Source: Gigaspora rosea (taxonomy: Eukaryota; Glomeromycota; Glomeromycetes; Diversisporales; Gigasporaceae). From it: a stretch of DNA of 64,000 bases. Where the stretch lies: assembly GCA_003550325.1 (NCBI GenBank), contig QKWP01000006.1:167612-231611 (forward strand). The letters run 5' to 3'. Positions 21,752 to 32,090 of the stretch are shown here, piece by piece (the first letter of the stretch is position 1; each line of letters opens with the position of its first letter). Under the pieces are notes generated by a model that saw nothing but the letters and a program-made list of their open reading frames with translations, was not told the origin of the DNA and did not search any database. A program made the position numbers and the translations under genes.

Positions 21752-22053
21752 AGGGTTTGGGTCAAAATCGCGACAAACAAAATCCCGACAGATCATAAGC
21801 CTGACAAAAACATCCCGACAATCAAAAATCCCGACAATCAAAAAAAGCTTTCCTTGACTATAAAATCAACTAAACCAAACTCTAGCCCAGGTGCTCACCC
21901 TAGCCTTATCCTAGGCACTCACATAACCCTAACCTAACAAATAAATTTAATGATTTTTTTGTTGTCGGGGTTGTCAGGATTTTTATTGTCAGGATTTTTT
22001 TGTCGGGATTATGACCTGTTGGGATTCTGTTTGTCAGGATTTTGACCCGCTCC
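21752..22053. mobile_element. MITE of the TTTGGGTCAAAATC family, 302 bp
   Basis: Inverted ends pair GGGTTTGGGTCAAAATC with GATTTTGACCCGCTCC. The 8-bp TSD CCAACTAT is perfect (21744-21751 and 22054-22061). Internal AATCCCGACA words are repeated in opposite orientation at the two ends, and the centre is CCCTAACC-rich. An 8-bp TSD suggests hAT-type mobilisation. The frame across it is not a gene. Confidence 0.85.
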
Positions 22054-22258
22054 CCAACTATGATAGTCAAAAATATCAATTTATATTAATATACCATATT
22101 GCCAGTATTGGCATTGAACATATGTTCATCTAATTTTAACATAATTGGACTGGACATTGGACATATGCTTGGACATAGTCCAGGTCCAATATGTTCAACT
22201 ATTTACTAAAATTTTTAAAATTATTTATTATGTAAGCTACAACAAAAATTCTATTTAA

Positions 22259-23692
22259 GGGTAGGGTAAATGTAGATCATTTTTATATAGGATCGTCATG
22301 CAAAAGAAATTTTACCTGTGTTTCACAAATACACCACTAATAAAACTTTTTTAAATAATGATTAATTTTAGCCAAAATTTTGTGGTACATAGATCAAATC
22401 CTTCTATTTATAGTAGTAAACTTTAAGCCCCTATACCATTTTAAAAAAACCTATGTGTATATATCATAAAATTTGCCTAAGTTAACTAAATTTGTCTAAG
22501 TAGTACAAAATTTTTTTTATTCGATTGATATTCTAAAATAAATAATTATCCAATCAAAATTATGGATGGCAAACATGATCATAATAATATAGTAATACAG
22601 TACGTAGTATATAGCTTTAATAAATTAAAGCGATTTTAATCGCTTAATTAAAAAAAATTTATAAAAAATATTTTTAAATTTATTTTTTTAATTTATAATA
22701 ATATATGGCAATATCTTTTTTTTAATAAAAAAAATCTCGTCTAACAATCAGACTTCGAAGTTTTTAATATTTATTTCATATTTATTTCATATTTATTTAT
22801 AATGTGCAAACTATTTTTACAATCTAATACTAAAAACTACCTTGTTATTTAATACCAACCTAACTCTAACCTTCAACTAGACCCGCGCAACTATCTAAAC
22901 ATGACCCTAACTTTTACACTAATCCCGCACACTCTAACCTTGTTATTAAACCACTCTACAGCCTAATTCTATTCTAAACCTATCCATAACCCTACTACAG
23001 TACTTGTCTTAATCGTTGCTTTATACATCGTCAACAACCTAAAGAAAAGACAAACGATAAGCCAAAGAAATATAACGACAGAAAAAAGTCAACACGAACT
23101 AGTAATACAACAAGACAGTGCACCGGTGAACTGCAACATAATATGGCCAACTTACATTAAATACAACACAGTACAGTAAATGCAACACGGCAAAGCGACG
23201 AAGTAGAAACGCCAGTAAAGTGACAAAAAGAGGCTCCAACAAGCAATGACGGCGATACTAAATATAATAAAAAAAATGCTTTTAGTGTAAAAAAGAAAAA
23301 AATGCTTTTAGTGTAAAAAAGAAAAAAAATGCTTTTAGTGTAAAAATGAAAAAAAGGGATATACGTCTATCGATATGTACCTGTATACAGTATACACAGT
23401 AGGTTGATCTGTGTAACTAGTGATTTTCTGGTTATTTTCAAAAAAAATAAAATAAAATAAAAAAAATAATAAAACTTATCTTTACTTGCAGCGCTAAAGT
23501 AAATTGTCTCTAGCTGCTATAGCTTGTATGTACGTTCGTTCGTATGTACTGTACGTACATATCTGGTATGTACGTATATCTGATATCATTGAAAATTCTA
23601 TACATGTTCAATTTCCTTTTGTGTAATTGCTATTACACAAAAAAAATTTGCAACCGAATTTATATAGAAAATGATCTACGTTCACTCTACCC
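22259..23692. mobile_element. TTAA-flanked TIR element, 1.43 kb
   Basis: Starts GGGTAGGGTAAATGTAGATC and ends with the inverse of GGGTAGAGTGAACGTAGATC. TTAA stands at both borders (22255-22258, 23693-23696), and pairing goes on for about 40 bp (ATCATTTTTATATA). A TTAA target is typical of piggyBac, but the GGG start is not, and no transposase is present. The interior has an A/C-rich part at 22840-23240 and a small tandem array. Confidence 0.75.
23271..23355 (+). repeat. 27-bp tandem repeat, three units
   Basis: Units carry AATGCTTTTAGTGTAAAAA followed by GAAAAAA. They lie inside the TTAA-flanked element. Confidence 0.9.
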
Positions 23693-24149
23693 TTAAATCT
23701 ATATAATAAAAAAATTTAAATTAACTCTAAATTAGTATAAGTTGCAATAGAACTCTATATAAATCTGGGCAATAAAAGAATTTTATACAATATATAACTT
23801 TAGAATTAACAATTATCAATAAGGTATACCAAAGTTATAATATAATGCTTCAATTCTATTTTTGATAGATTATCTGGATTCTATCAAAGCCAGATTGAAT
23901 TGCATTAGATTATGCATATTTAATATTAGCAGTTAAGCATATTCTTAGATTTGTTATTCAAGTTCTTTAACCAATCTGATTAAAAATCGCTAATCAGTAT
24001 ATATAAATTTCTTTGGATTAAAGGATCATACAAATTGTCAAACTTAGAGTATGTTCTACTATACATATATTTAGTAATTTTATAATAATTATTATTACTA
24101 TTAATTAAGCTAATTCTATTACAATTACAGAAATTAGTAGTTTTTTATA

Positions 24150-24681
24150 CTGTATATTGCCAAAATAAGCCACCTCCAAAAATAAGTTCCCTCTTTTGGT
24201 CAATAAACCCAAAAACATCTTTAACTCAAAAATAAGCTACTTCACAATCAATGAAAGTTACTGCATAGTAAAGTCCAAACTTTACTAAGCAAATTAATTA
24301 AAGCCGCTTAAGTAAAAATATTTAGGAGATTAAATATATATATGCTCTAAAATTTATAACAAAATTGGTTAACTTTTTATTAATTAACTTTTAATTTTTA
24401 CATTCAACAAAGAGATTAAAATTTTATTAACAAAATATATTTGTAAATATAAAAGTTAAAAGTCAAATAATAAAAAGTGCTCTTATTTTGATAAAGCTTC
24501 CAGAATATGTGTAGTAGTTCCCAAACAAGTTTACTTAAGTGCTAATAATTGATTTACATAGTAGAATTTAGACTTTACTATGTAATGACTATTGGTGATT
24601 AACAAAATTGATTATATCTACCCTAGATTTTTTGTATCCAAAATTATCCAAAAGAGGTAACTTATTTTCAGAAACATATAG
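24150..24681. mobile_element. TA-type TIR element of the AAGCTACC family
   Basis: CTGTATATTGCCAAAATAAG on the left faces, inverted, CTATATGTTTCTGAAAATAA on the right. The interior repeats AATAAGCTAC and GTTTACTTAAG words. The left flank is TA; the right is TG, so the right TSD has mutated or the boundary is off by one or two bases. Confidence 0.65.
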
Positions 24682-24905
24682 TGTTAACTATAGTTAATCT
24701 TTAAATTGTTAAATTATTTGTATTAAAAGTGTATTATAATAAATCAAATATAATAATACAAAAATTTTTAATTTAATTGGCCAATTATCACATGATTATA
24801 TACTAATTTAATGTTATACAATGTCAAATGTCCAACTCTTCTGGTCCAATGAATTGGGCTGGACTGAACATGGGTGGTCCAATGTCTATGTCCAATGTCC
24901 AGACC

Positions 24906-25692
24906 AAAATTGAATATTGTTTAAATCACAATACAAAATTTTTGTTCAATGGTTATTGATAATGGGATATAATATGGTCAGTAACTAAGATTTTGGTCTA
25001 ATCTAGTATGTTTGTTGATTGTCTACTTTTCTGAAACTTATTGATTGTTCAAGTTGGCTAAATTAATATTGCCTGGTCCAAATTATACATTTACAAGTGC
25101 ATAGTATTAAATTTTGCAAAAATATTGATTTTGCTATGATTTAACCTAAAAAATATCATTTTATATATGATCAATACAAATCAATATTATTCTTTGTTTC
25201 CAAATTTAGAGCACTATAGGTTATTTACAAAAAAAATAATAATTATGTAATAATATTCTAGGTTTTTTGGATGCATTTTGCTTGGAATTACAGAACATAG
25301 AATCATTTTTGCTACCACTAATCCATCAGGTTCTAACTTATATAAAGCTCTATAAAGTACTTTAGGTATTAACCAAAAACTCATTAACCACAAATAGTAC
25401 CTCTGGATACTTTGTATAGTTGTGGGTAATATATAGGGGTACTGTGTTTAGTAGAAGGTACTGTGTTCAGCAGGGGTATACTTTATAATCATAAACTTTC
25501 TTTTACAATAACTTCTATTTTATTTTCTAATTTCAAAATTTCAAACCAAAAAAAATAGAACTTTTTAAATTTTCACTTATTTTCAAAATAAGTTAACTTT
25601 AAAACCCTCTATTCAAAGAATTTGTTTATACAATAAAGTAAAATATCCAAATACATATTAGTTTTTCTAGGAGAGATAGTACTCAGGTATTA
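24906..25692. other. AT-rich DNA, no gene seen
   Basis: No frame, RNA gene or convincing inverted repeat. A short direct repeat GGTACTGTGTT occurs twice at 25437-25470. Confidence 0.5.
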
Positions 25693-26136
25693 CTATATAT
25701 TCCAAAATAAGGGCATGCCATTTATCACGTGATATTTTTTACTTAGTAGCCACCCCTATCCATGTATGGTGTGATCACTTTAACTAATTCTGATTGATTA
25801 ATATAATATATAGATGTGATCACTATTTCTGACCATGTATCCATGGTAAAAATCACGTAATAAATGGCATGCCCCTAAGCTATATCCAAAAATAAGCTAC
25901 CCTGATTTTTTAAAAAATCTTAAAAAAACTATTGGCAGTTGCTATAAATAAAAGTCAAAATTTTATTAAGTAAACCTTAGAAATGTCATTAAGTAAAGTT
26001 GTTCAGAACAATGAAATATATCTATAATAAAAATTTGGTTTAATTTTTCAAAAAATTAAAAATTCAAAAATAAGCTACCATATTTTTTGTGTAACTTTTT
26101 GGCCAAAAAAGGTAGCCTATTTTCAGAAACATATAG
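25693..26136. mobile_element. TA-flanked element of the AAGCTACC family
   Basis: CTATATATTCCAAAATAAG at the left and, inverted, CTATATGTTTCTGAAAATAG at the right, with TA on both sides (25691-25692 and 26137-26138). It contains ATTAAGTAAAGTTGTTCAG at about 25989. A Harbinger-like MITE is inserted close to its left end, where a stretch of the terminus is also duplicated. Confidence 0.8.
25711..25875. mobile_element. PIF/Harbinger-like MITE, 165 bp
   Basis: Ends are GGGCATGCCATTTATCACG and its inverse, with TAA on both sides (25708-25710, 25876-25878). Wording inside (TTTTTTACTTAGTAGCCACC, CATGTATGG) is nearly the same as in the larger copy at 49979-50340. A 3-bp TAA target is characteristic of PIF/Harbinger. 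Confidence 0.88.
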
Positions 26137-27164
26137 TAAATAAAGTTTTAATGCTATAAAAACAATATAGTACCTGGGTATATATTAAGTTAAACTAATA
26201 CACTAATATATGAGAGTACTATTTAATAGTGTACTTTATGGTATACTATATAGTAGTCATACTGTAAAGTACTGCAAACAAGGCCCAGATCTTTTATATT
26301 CCACCAATTTATACCATATAGTAAACCCAGGTTTAGTATATACTGTGAGGTTATATCATGAATAAAAATTTTGAAGTGTATACACACTTTGTACAGTATT
26401 TACAATAGGCATTTTAACTATTTAAAAAAAACTATATTTGATTAATATAGATTTTGTAGTTTGTGCTAGGATCTAATTTATAGTGGATCTACTATTTGGA
26501 GATCTTGTATGCGGCACTTTATGGTACTTGAACCTTAAGGTTAATTGCACTTTCTTTATGATGCTGGCCAGCATTGCATTGTTAGAAAGTTCTTCGATTA
26601 GATATTAAATCAGTATTTAACATTATATGCATGTTTGAAAGGGCATTCGTATTACCTTAGCATGCTTTTCAGTCACAATTGAGAGTCTTCTATGACAAAA
26701 TCAATACAATAGCTAGAGTTTTGATTTACTTATATATCATTATCAATAATTGGATAAATTATGCACGAATATGATTTGAATAATGTAATGATTTTATAAT
26801 TGCTCAGATTTTAACTGACCAGTTAGGAGCTTCTAACTAGTATTGGTTATGGTTATGACCAGATAACCGTCACCACTTCTAAATATAATGCTCTTTTATT
26901 TGGTAACAAAATATAAAAAATTTATTTTCTTTTTTCAAGTTAATTGAATTGCTATATACGATTACCATGTTGTCACATAAAAATGCACATTAGCATTATT
27001 TAAATAATGTCCTCAAATTAAGCTTAATTTATTAAGCAAAATTCGAAATTACATTTCTGTCATTTTGTAAAAATATAGTAAAAGATTTATAATAATTATA
27101 CAAATTATAATAAAAATTAATGAATCAAGAATTCACACTTTAAAAAAATATATATATCATCATA
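26137..27164. other. AT-rich DNA, no gene seen
   Basis: No frame with coding character. Words such as GGTTATGACCAGATAACCG (about 26845) resemble hAT subterminal repeats in 7780-9169, so a decayed relative may lie here, but no ends could be placed. Confidence 0.45.
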
Positions 27165-27208
27165 GGTCATTTTTACTTAAAATTAATCAAAATGCTGTCT
27201 ATAACAGT

Positions 27209-27961
27209 CATAGGACATGTCACCTTGAAATAGGTCCAAATGCTTTCTATAATTAAATTTTTTAAAAAAAAATATATAAATTTACTATATAACTTTGAGC
27301 TAAGATCTTTATCAATCTAACTTAAAAGTAAATTTTACGATTATATAGAACAAGAAAAGAAGAAAAAATTGAGCTTAAAAACCAAGTTAAAATTTTGTTC
27401 TGAGGCTGCCGCGCATTTTCTCAGACCTTTTACTAAGTGAAAAATGGGGTTAAAGTTCAAAAAAATTTTTTTTAAAAAAAATTTTTTTTTTAAAAAAAAA
27501 TTTTTTTGAACTTTAACCCTTTTTTTCACTTAGTAAAAGGTCTGAGAAAATGCGCGGCAGCCTCAGACCAAGTAGAATCATGTGGCAAACAACTTTGCTT
27601 AAGGGTCCGAAGTAGATTACCTAATCAAAAAAAAGTTTTATATTAAAAACTCAAAAATTTTACCTTTAGTAATAGAGGTAACCTACTTCTGGCGCCTAAG
27701 TAAAGTTGTTTAGAGCATAATTTTACATATAATTGCTGATTTAAAATTAGTAAATATTTGTTTTTGATGAAGTTATATTTTGAAATTGTACAAAAATAAC
27801 AAAATTTTAACTTGGTTTTTAAGCTCAATTTTTTTCTTTTCTTGTTCTATATAACCGTAAAATTTAATTTTAAGTTAATAAATTAGATTGATAAAGATCT
27901 TAGCTCAAAGTTATATATGTGTTTTTTTTTATAAAAAGCAATGAATGGGAAATGTCCTATG
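27209..27961. mobile_element. Lopsided foldback element, about 750 bp
   Basis: Ends CATAGGACAT and ATGTCCTATG are exact inverses. The core palindrome is centred near 27485, where runs of A and T meet, and pairs GTTAAAGTTC, TTTTACTAAGTGAAAAA and CTGAGGCTGCCGCGCATTTTC with their inverses. The right arm has about 230 bp (27571-27800) that the left arm lacks, and that extra part corresponds to sequence present in both arms of the neighbour at 27976-28914. So this looks like an older relative that lost part of one arm. Frames across it (27341-27529, 27643-27828) arise from the arms and are not genes. Confidence 0.8.
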
Positions 27962-27975
27962 TCTGATAATAAAAA

Positions 27976-28914
27976 TTATAAAAAAACATATAAATTTACT
28001 ATAAACTTTAAGCTAAAGATCTAAGCTAGTTTTACTAATTAACTTAAAATTAAATTTTACAGGCATATAGAACCAGAAACGAAGAAAAAATTTAGCTTAA
28101 AAACTAGATTAAAATTTTTTTATTTTTGCACATTTTCAAAATTTAACTTCGCCAAAAACAAATATTAACTAATTATAAATTAGTAGTTATGTGTAAAATT
28201 ATGCTCTAAACAACTTTACTTAGCCGACCAAAGAAGGTTACCTTGTAAGAAAAATGGGTTAGCTATATGCTAAAGTAAAAATTTTTATAAAACCCCTTTT
28301 TTTGTCAAGGTAACCTGCTTTGGGCTTCTAAGTAAACATGTTCAGCTGGTAATTCTACTTGATCTAAAGTCAAAACGCGTTTTTTCGGACCTTTTACTAA
28401 GTGAAAAATAGGTTCAAAGTTCGAAAAAAAATTTTTCTTAAAAAAAAAAAATTTTTTTCGAACTTTGAATCCATTTTTCACTTAGTAAAAGGTCCGAAAA
28501 ACGCGTTTTGACTTTAGATCAAGTAGAATTACCAGCTGAACAAGTTTACTTAGAAGCCCAAAGCAGGTTACCTTGAAAAAAAAGGGGTTTTATATTACAA
28601 ACTGAAAATTTTTAACTTTAGCATATAGCTAACCCATTTTTCTTACAAGGTAACCTTCTTTGGTCGACTAAGTAAAGTTGTTCAGAGCATAATTTTACAC
28701 ATAACTGCTAATTTTTAATTAGTTAATATTTGTTTTTGGCGAAGTTAAATTTTGAAAATTTGCAAAAATAAAAAATTTTAATCTAGTTTTTAAGCTAAAT
28801 TTTTTCTTCGTTTCTTGTTCTATATGCCTGTAAAATTTAATTTTAAGTTAATTAGTAAAGCTAGCTTAGATCTTCAGCTTAAAGTTTATAGTAAATTTAT
28901 GTTTTTTTGTTATA
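27976..28914. mobile_element. Giant near-perfect palindrome, 939 bp
   Basis: The two arms (27976-28445 and 28446-28914) are inverse copies along their whole length with few mismatches and one or two small indels. The arms meet with virtually no spacer in an A/T run flanked by GTTCG and CGAAC. Arms carry GACTTTAGATCAAGTAG, CTTTTACTAAGTGAAAAA, GGTAACCTGCTTTGGG and AAGTAAAGTTGTTCAG. There is no open frame of interest. Transcribed, it would give a 470-bp hairpin RNA. Family resemblance to the element on its left is clear. Confidence 0.9.
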
Positions 28915-28917
28915 CAA

Positions 28918-29372
28918 AAGGGGGGTTGGACGAACGATAACGTTTTTCTCAATAAGTAGGGGGGTCAAAAAAATATAACTTAATTTTTTATAAAAAATTG
29001 GCTAAAACTTGAACTAGTAGTCCAAATTTAATGATTTTGGTACCATTCAATTCGTCTCAGTAAGAGGAGTCGAATCGTACCAGTTTCATATCATTTGGAT
29101 CACTGGATCAAATTTTATTGGCAAAATACTATTGGTTATTATGTTTTCTTATAAAATTACTAAAAAAATCAATAGTTTTTTGTGAATAACTATTGATCCA
29201 GTAATCCAAATGAAATGATTTTAGTATTATTGGATTCGTCTCACTGAGACGAATCGAATTGTACCTAAATCATCCATATCGGATCACTGTATCACAATAT
29301 ATTCAAGTTTTTGTAAAATTTTATATATAAATATACGGATTTTGAAACATTTTTTTATATAGTAGGGGGGTC
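28918..29372. repeat. Repeat block with GGGGGG starts and inverted internal units
   Basis: GGGGGGTTGGACG at about 28919, TAGGGGGGTCAAA at 28958 and TAGGGGGGTCCAGCG at 29363 stand in the same orientation. Between them, blocks with CGTCTCAGTAAGAGGAGTCG (29051) and CGTCTCACTGAGACGAATCG (29238) and with TGGATCACTGGATC against GATCCAGTAATCC occur in direct and inverted order. No frame; family unknown. Confidence 0.5.
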
Positions 29373-29448
29373 CAGCGCTACTATGAGTGGGTACATAACA
29401 TTATTTATGGATGCCCCCTTATAGACAGCATTCTAAAAGAAATGTCCC

Positions 29449-30356
29449 TTGATTGATATATATATATATTTATTAATTTATTAAGTGAATTTGAGCTCTT
29501 TTTCTAACAATATCATTTGAATTTCTATTTCTACATGGTTTGAAATCTACAAAAGTCAATTTGAAAAATAACTTGATATATATATATATTAAAGTTAAAA
29601 AATTAAATTAGCTAATTGGCAAATAATCAATTAATTAATTAAATAGGTTTTACTAAATCAAATCGATTGGTTAATAACTTAATCAACTTCTTAAACTAAT
29701 CTATTATAATGAATTGACTTCAAGTTAAATTTAGTCTAGAGTTTTAAGTTGAGTTGCTAATTAGGCCAGATAAATTGGTTCAGTAGTTAACATTACATTC
29801 CTCTTATAAAAGAGTGGTGCAAAAATGAATAAATAAAATAAATAAATTGTGTAATGCATTCATCCGAGAAAAAGATCTTCGTATGTACAATTTTTACAGC
29901 CAAAATTCTTGTGATCTATTGGATCTGCATCATATGCAGCGATCGCAGATTGGGATTTGGTTTACTAATTCCTCAAGTTCTTATTGGTCGAATGCAAATT
30001 TTGCCCCTCATTGAATGAAATAAATCACTGACCGGATGGTTTAAAAATTAATGTAAAAAGTATTCAATTCGAATAATTTATTTGTAATTGTTATTTCCGT
30101 AAAAGTTAAATGCTTATTTAAATATTTCTTCTTACTCATTAATATTAGTTCCGAATCGAATAAAAAAACACTTTGGAAGAACCTTTTCAGCAATTTTCTT
30201 GAATCATTTCATCGTAAACTGAAATAAACATATATGAGAGGACAGCCAAGTAGGAACTAAAATTTTGGCTTTATTTTTTTTATTTATTTTTTCCTCATTG
30301 TTTTTTAAATTATTTTTTTAATTTGTTTAATTTTATTTTTTAAATTATTGTATTTT
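29449..30356. other. AT-rich DNA, no gene seen
   Basis: No coding frame or RNA gene was found. A (TA)n run lies near 29575. Confidence 0.5.
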
Positions 30357-30857
30357 AGGCCATGCAAAGTTAATTTTTCGTTTTGCATAACCCGCCGACC
30401 CAATTTTTCCAAAAAAATTTTTTAAATTCCTATTGTGCCAATTATTCCTTTAATTTTTTTTCTCTGATGTCACCCGATGATGACCTTAATTTTCTGGAAT
30501 TACCTGATAGATCTCAAAATTTTCTTATTTCAAGTTATGCAAACTGAAAAATTAACTTTGCGTGGCCTTATATGCGAACATGAGAGCTTATTAATTTATA
30601 GTAGATTAAAAAAAAAAATAAAAAAAATTAAAAACCAAAAAAAATAAAATAAAAAATAAACAAAAAAATAAAAAATAAACAAAAAATAAAAAATAAACAA
30701 AAAAATAAAAAATAAAAAAAAAAATAAAAAAAAATAAAAAATAAAAAATAAATAAAAAATAAAAAAAAAATAAAAATAAAAAAAAAATAAAATCTGACCT
30801 GCCGACTGGAATTTGGAATCATGTTATGCAAAATGAAAAATGAACTTTGCGTGGCCT
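30357..30857. mobile_element. TIR element with AGGCCATGCAAAG ends
   Basis: AGGCCATGCAAAGTTAATTT at the left faces, inverted, AGGCCACGCAAAGTTCATTT at the right; pairing extends to GTTTTGCATAAC. TATTTT stands on both sides as a possible 6-bp TSD. A second inner right end lies at about 30532-30568, so one copy may be nested in or joined to another. Diverged relatives are at about 38490-38760 and 62670-62995. Confidence 0.7.
30605..30792 (+). repeat. A-rich microsatellite (AAAAATAAA)n
   Basis: Almost only A with T and some C. It yields an open Phe-rich frame on the minus strand that has no coding meaning. Confidence 0.95.
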
Positions 30858-30920
30858 TATTTTTAATTATTTTAAATTTTTTTTATATTAAATTATTTTA
30901 TTTTTATTTTAAATTTACCA

Positions 30921-31029
30921 TATAACCGCGAAATAACACTTAGGGAGTTATTTCAAATTTCAGCCTGAATTAAGCTTAATTTAGGCTGAAATTCGAAACC
31001 ACATCCCACTGAGTTATTTTGCGGTTATA
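30921..31029. mobile_element. Small MITE with TATAACCGC ends
   Basis: TATAACCGCGAAATAAC faces its inverse GTTATTTTGCGGTTATA. An inner hairpin pairs TTTCAGCCTGAATTAAG with CTTAATTTAGGCTGAAA. The whole 109 bp folds as one stem. Confidence 0.8.
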
Positions 31030-31484
31030 CAGTATTTTTATTATTTTTAATTTTTACTTTTTTATATGTTCATTTTACTGAGGGAGTGATGTTAATCGAA
31101 AAATCAACCTAATGTGTCAGGATTATGTTAATTCGATCAAAATTCGAAAGTACATTTTGGGAGATTTATACGGAAAGTCTAATTTATAAATGTTGAATAG
31201 ATACTGCAATACTGTAGTTATATTTTATTTTGTATCAATCTGATTTGAAAATTATGACACATGATAATTTATAATGATCAGCAAAATTTCGATAATTATT
31301 TTTTGGCCCGGTACTCTGCCTCGCTATTCTATCTATGGTCACTTTTAGAGCTTTCATTACACAAGATTTTAATTAGAAAAAATCATAATAAATCAGAATA
31401 CAGTATCCGTATTAATAAAATTTGTAGAATAAAGCAATAATATTACCAATAGAATACAATGCAAATTAACTATCCAGGTAATAA

Positions 31485-31653
31485 GGGAAGCGCCGTTTAT
31501 TACGTAATTTCAAAGAGGGGGGAGGGGGGTTAGCAGTCTATCACGTCTATAGATTATATATAAAAATTATTATTGGCTGCTAATTCGATCACAGGGGGGG
31601 AGGGGTTATAACCTTCTAATAAAAATAAATTACGTAATAGACGGGCGCTTCCC
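31485..31653. mobile_element. PIF/Harbinger-like MITE, 169 bp, with empty site in copy A
   Basis: Ends GGGAAGCGCCGTTTATTACG and, inverted, GGGAAGCGCCCGTCTATTAC. TAA on both sides (31482-31484, 31654-31656). Copy A shows the unoccupied site GGTAATAACGATAACG at about 5004. G-rich runs (about 31515 and 31600) sit inside both arms. Confidence 0.92.
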
Positions 31654-31672
31654 TAACAATAGCGACTTGATT

Positions 31673-31845
31673 AATACAGTCAGACCTCCCTAAATGACGT
31701 CCTATGAAAAGCCTCCCTAAAAGCACGTCTTCTCTTGGGCCCAACTAATATAACACTTATAGATTTTTTATCTCCTTAAATGCAATACCTCTCTAAATGA
31801 AATGCACGTTAACTCAATTTTTTATATGGTCCTGTCACAATGCAT
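31673..31845. mobile_element. Probable pogo-like fragment
   Basis: Starts CAGTCAGACCTCCCTAAATG after TA and repeats CCTCCCTAAA, CTCCTTAAATG and CCTCTCTAAATG words typical of pogo/Tigger-type termini. The right end is unclear (GGTCCTGTCA near 31837). Copy A has only about 12 bp here. Confidence 0.5.
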
Positions 31846-32000
31846 TAGCCGACTTGCATCTCTAATGTATTACAATAGAATATTCCTAAATGTATATCCA
31901 TATTAATGTAAATTTTACAGTATAATATTTCTTGAACCATACTTTTATTAGTCTATATATTGCATATTAATGCGCGTTCCATTTAATGAGATTTTGATTT

Positions 32001-32010
32001 TATATAAAAA
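32001..32010 (+). promoter_or_regulatory. Probable TATA box of the copy B gene
   Basis: TATATAAAAA followed by CCTCGTTAG, 81 nt before ATG 32091; matches the block at 5195-5203. Confidence 0.55.
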
Positions 32011-32090
32011 CCTCGTTAGATTTTTTCCTATTCTTATAGTCAAATAATTAAAAATTTTTAGAATTAAAATACCAAAATCATCAAAGAACT

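Larger units (their letters stand above)
22147..24905. mobile_element. Composite TIR element (GGACATTGGACATA ends)
   Basis: GGACTGGACATTGGACATA at 22147 faces its inverse at about 24887-24905 (TATGTCCAATGTCCAGACC). Both ends add further GGTCCAAT and TGTTCA words. Inside sit the TTAA-flanked element 22259-23692 and the TA-flanked element 24150-24681. No TSD or transposase was identified. Confidence 0.5.
27165..29448. mobile_element. Possible outer element enclosing the giant palindromes
   Basis: GGTCATTTTTAC...AATGCTGTCTATAA at 27165-27203 faces, inverted, GGGACATTTC...AATGCTGTCTATAA at about 29407-29448. If these are true ends, one 2.28-kb element contains both large palindromes and the repeat block 28918-29372. 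No TSD was found and the pairing is imperfect. Confidence 0.45.

Noticed and set aside
27341-27828. Two minus-strand frames of about 60 codons
   Set aside because: They arise from the arms of a palindrome and have Lys/Phe homopolymer composition.
30628-30831. 67-codon Phe-rich minus-strand frame
   Set aside because: Product of the AAAAATAAA microsatellite.
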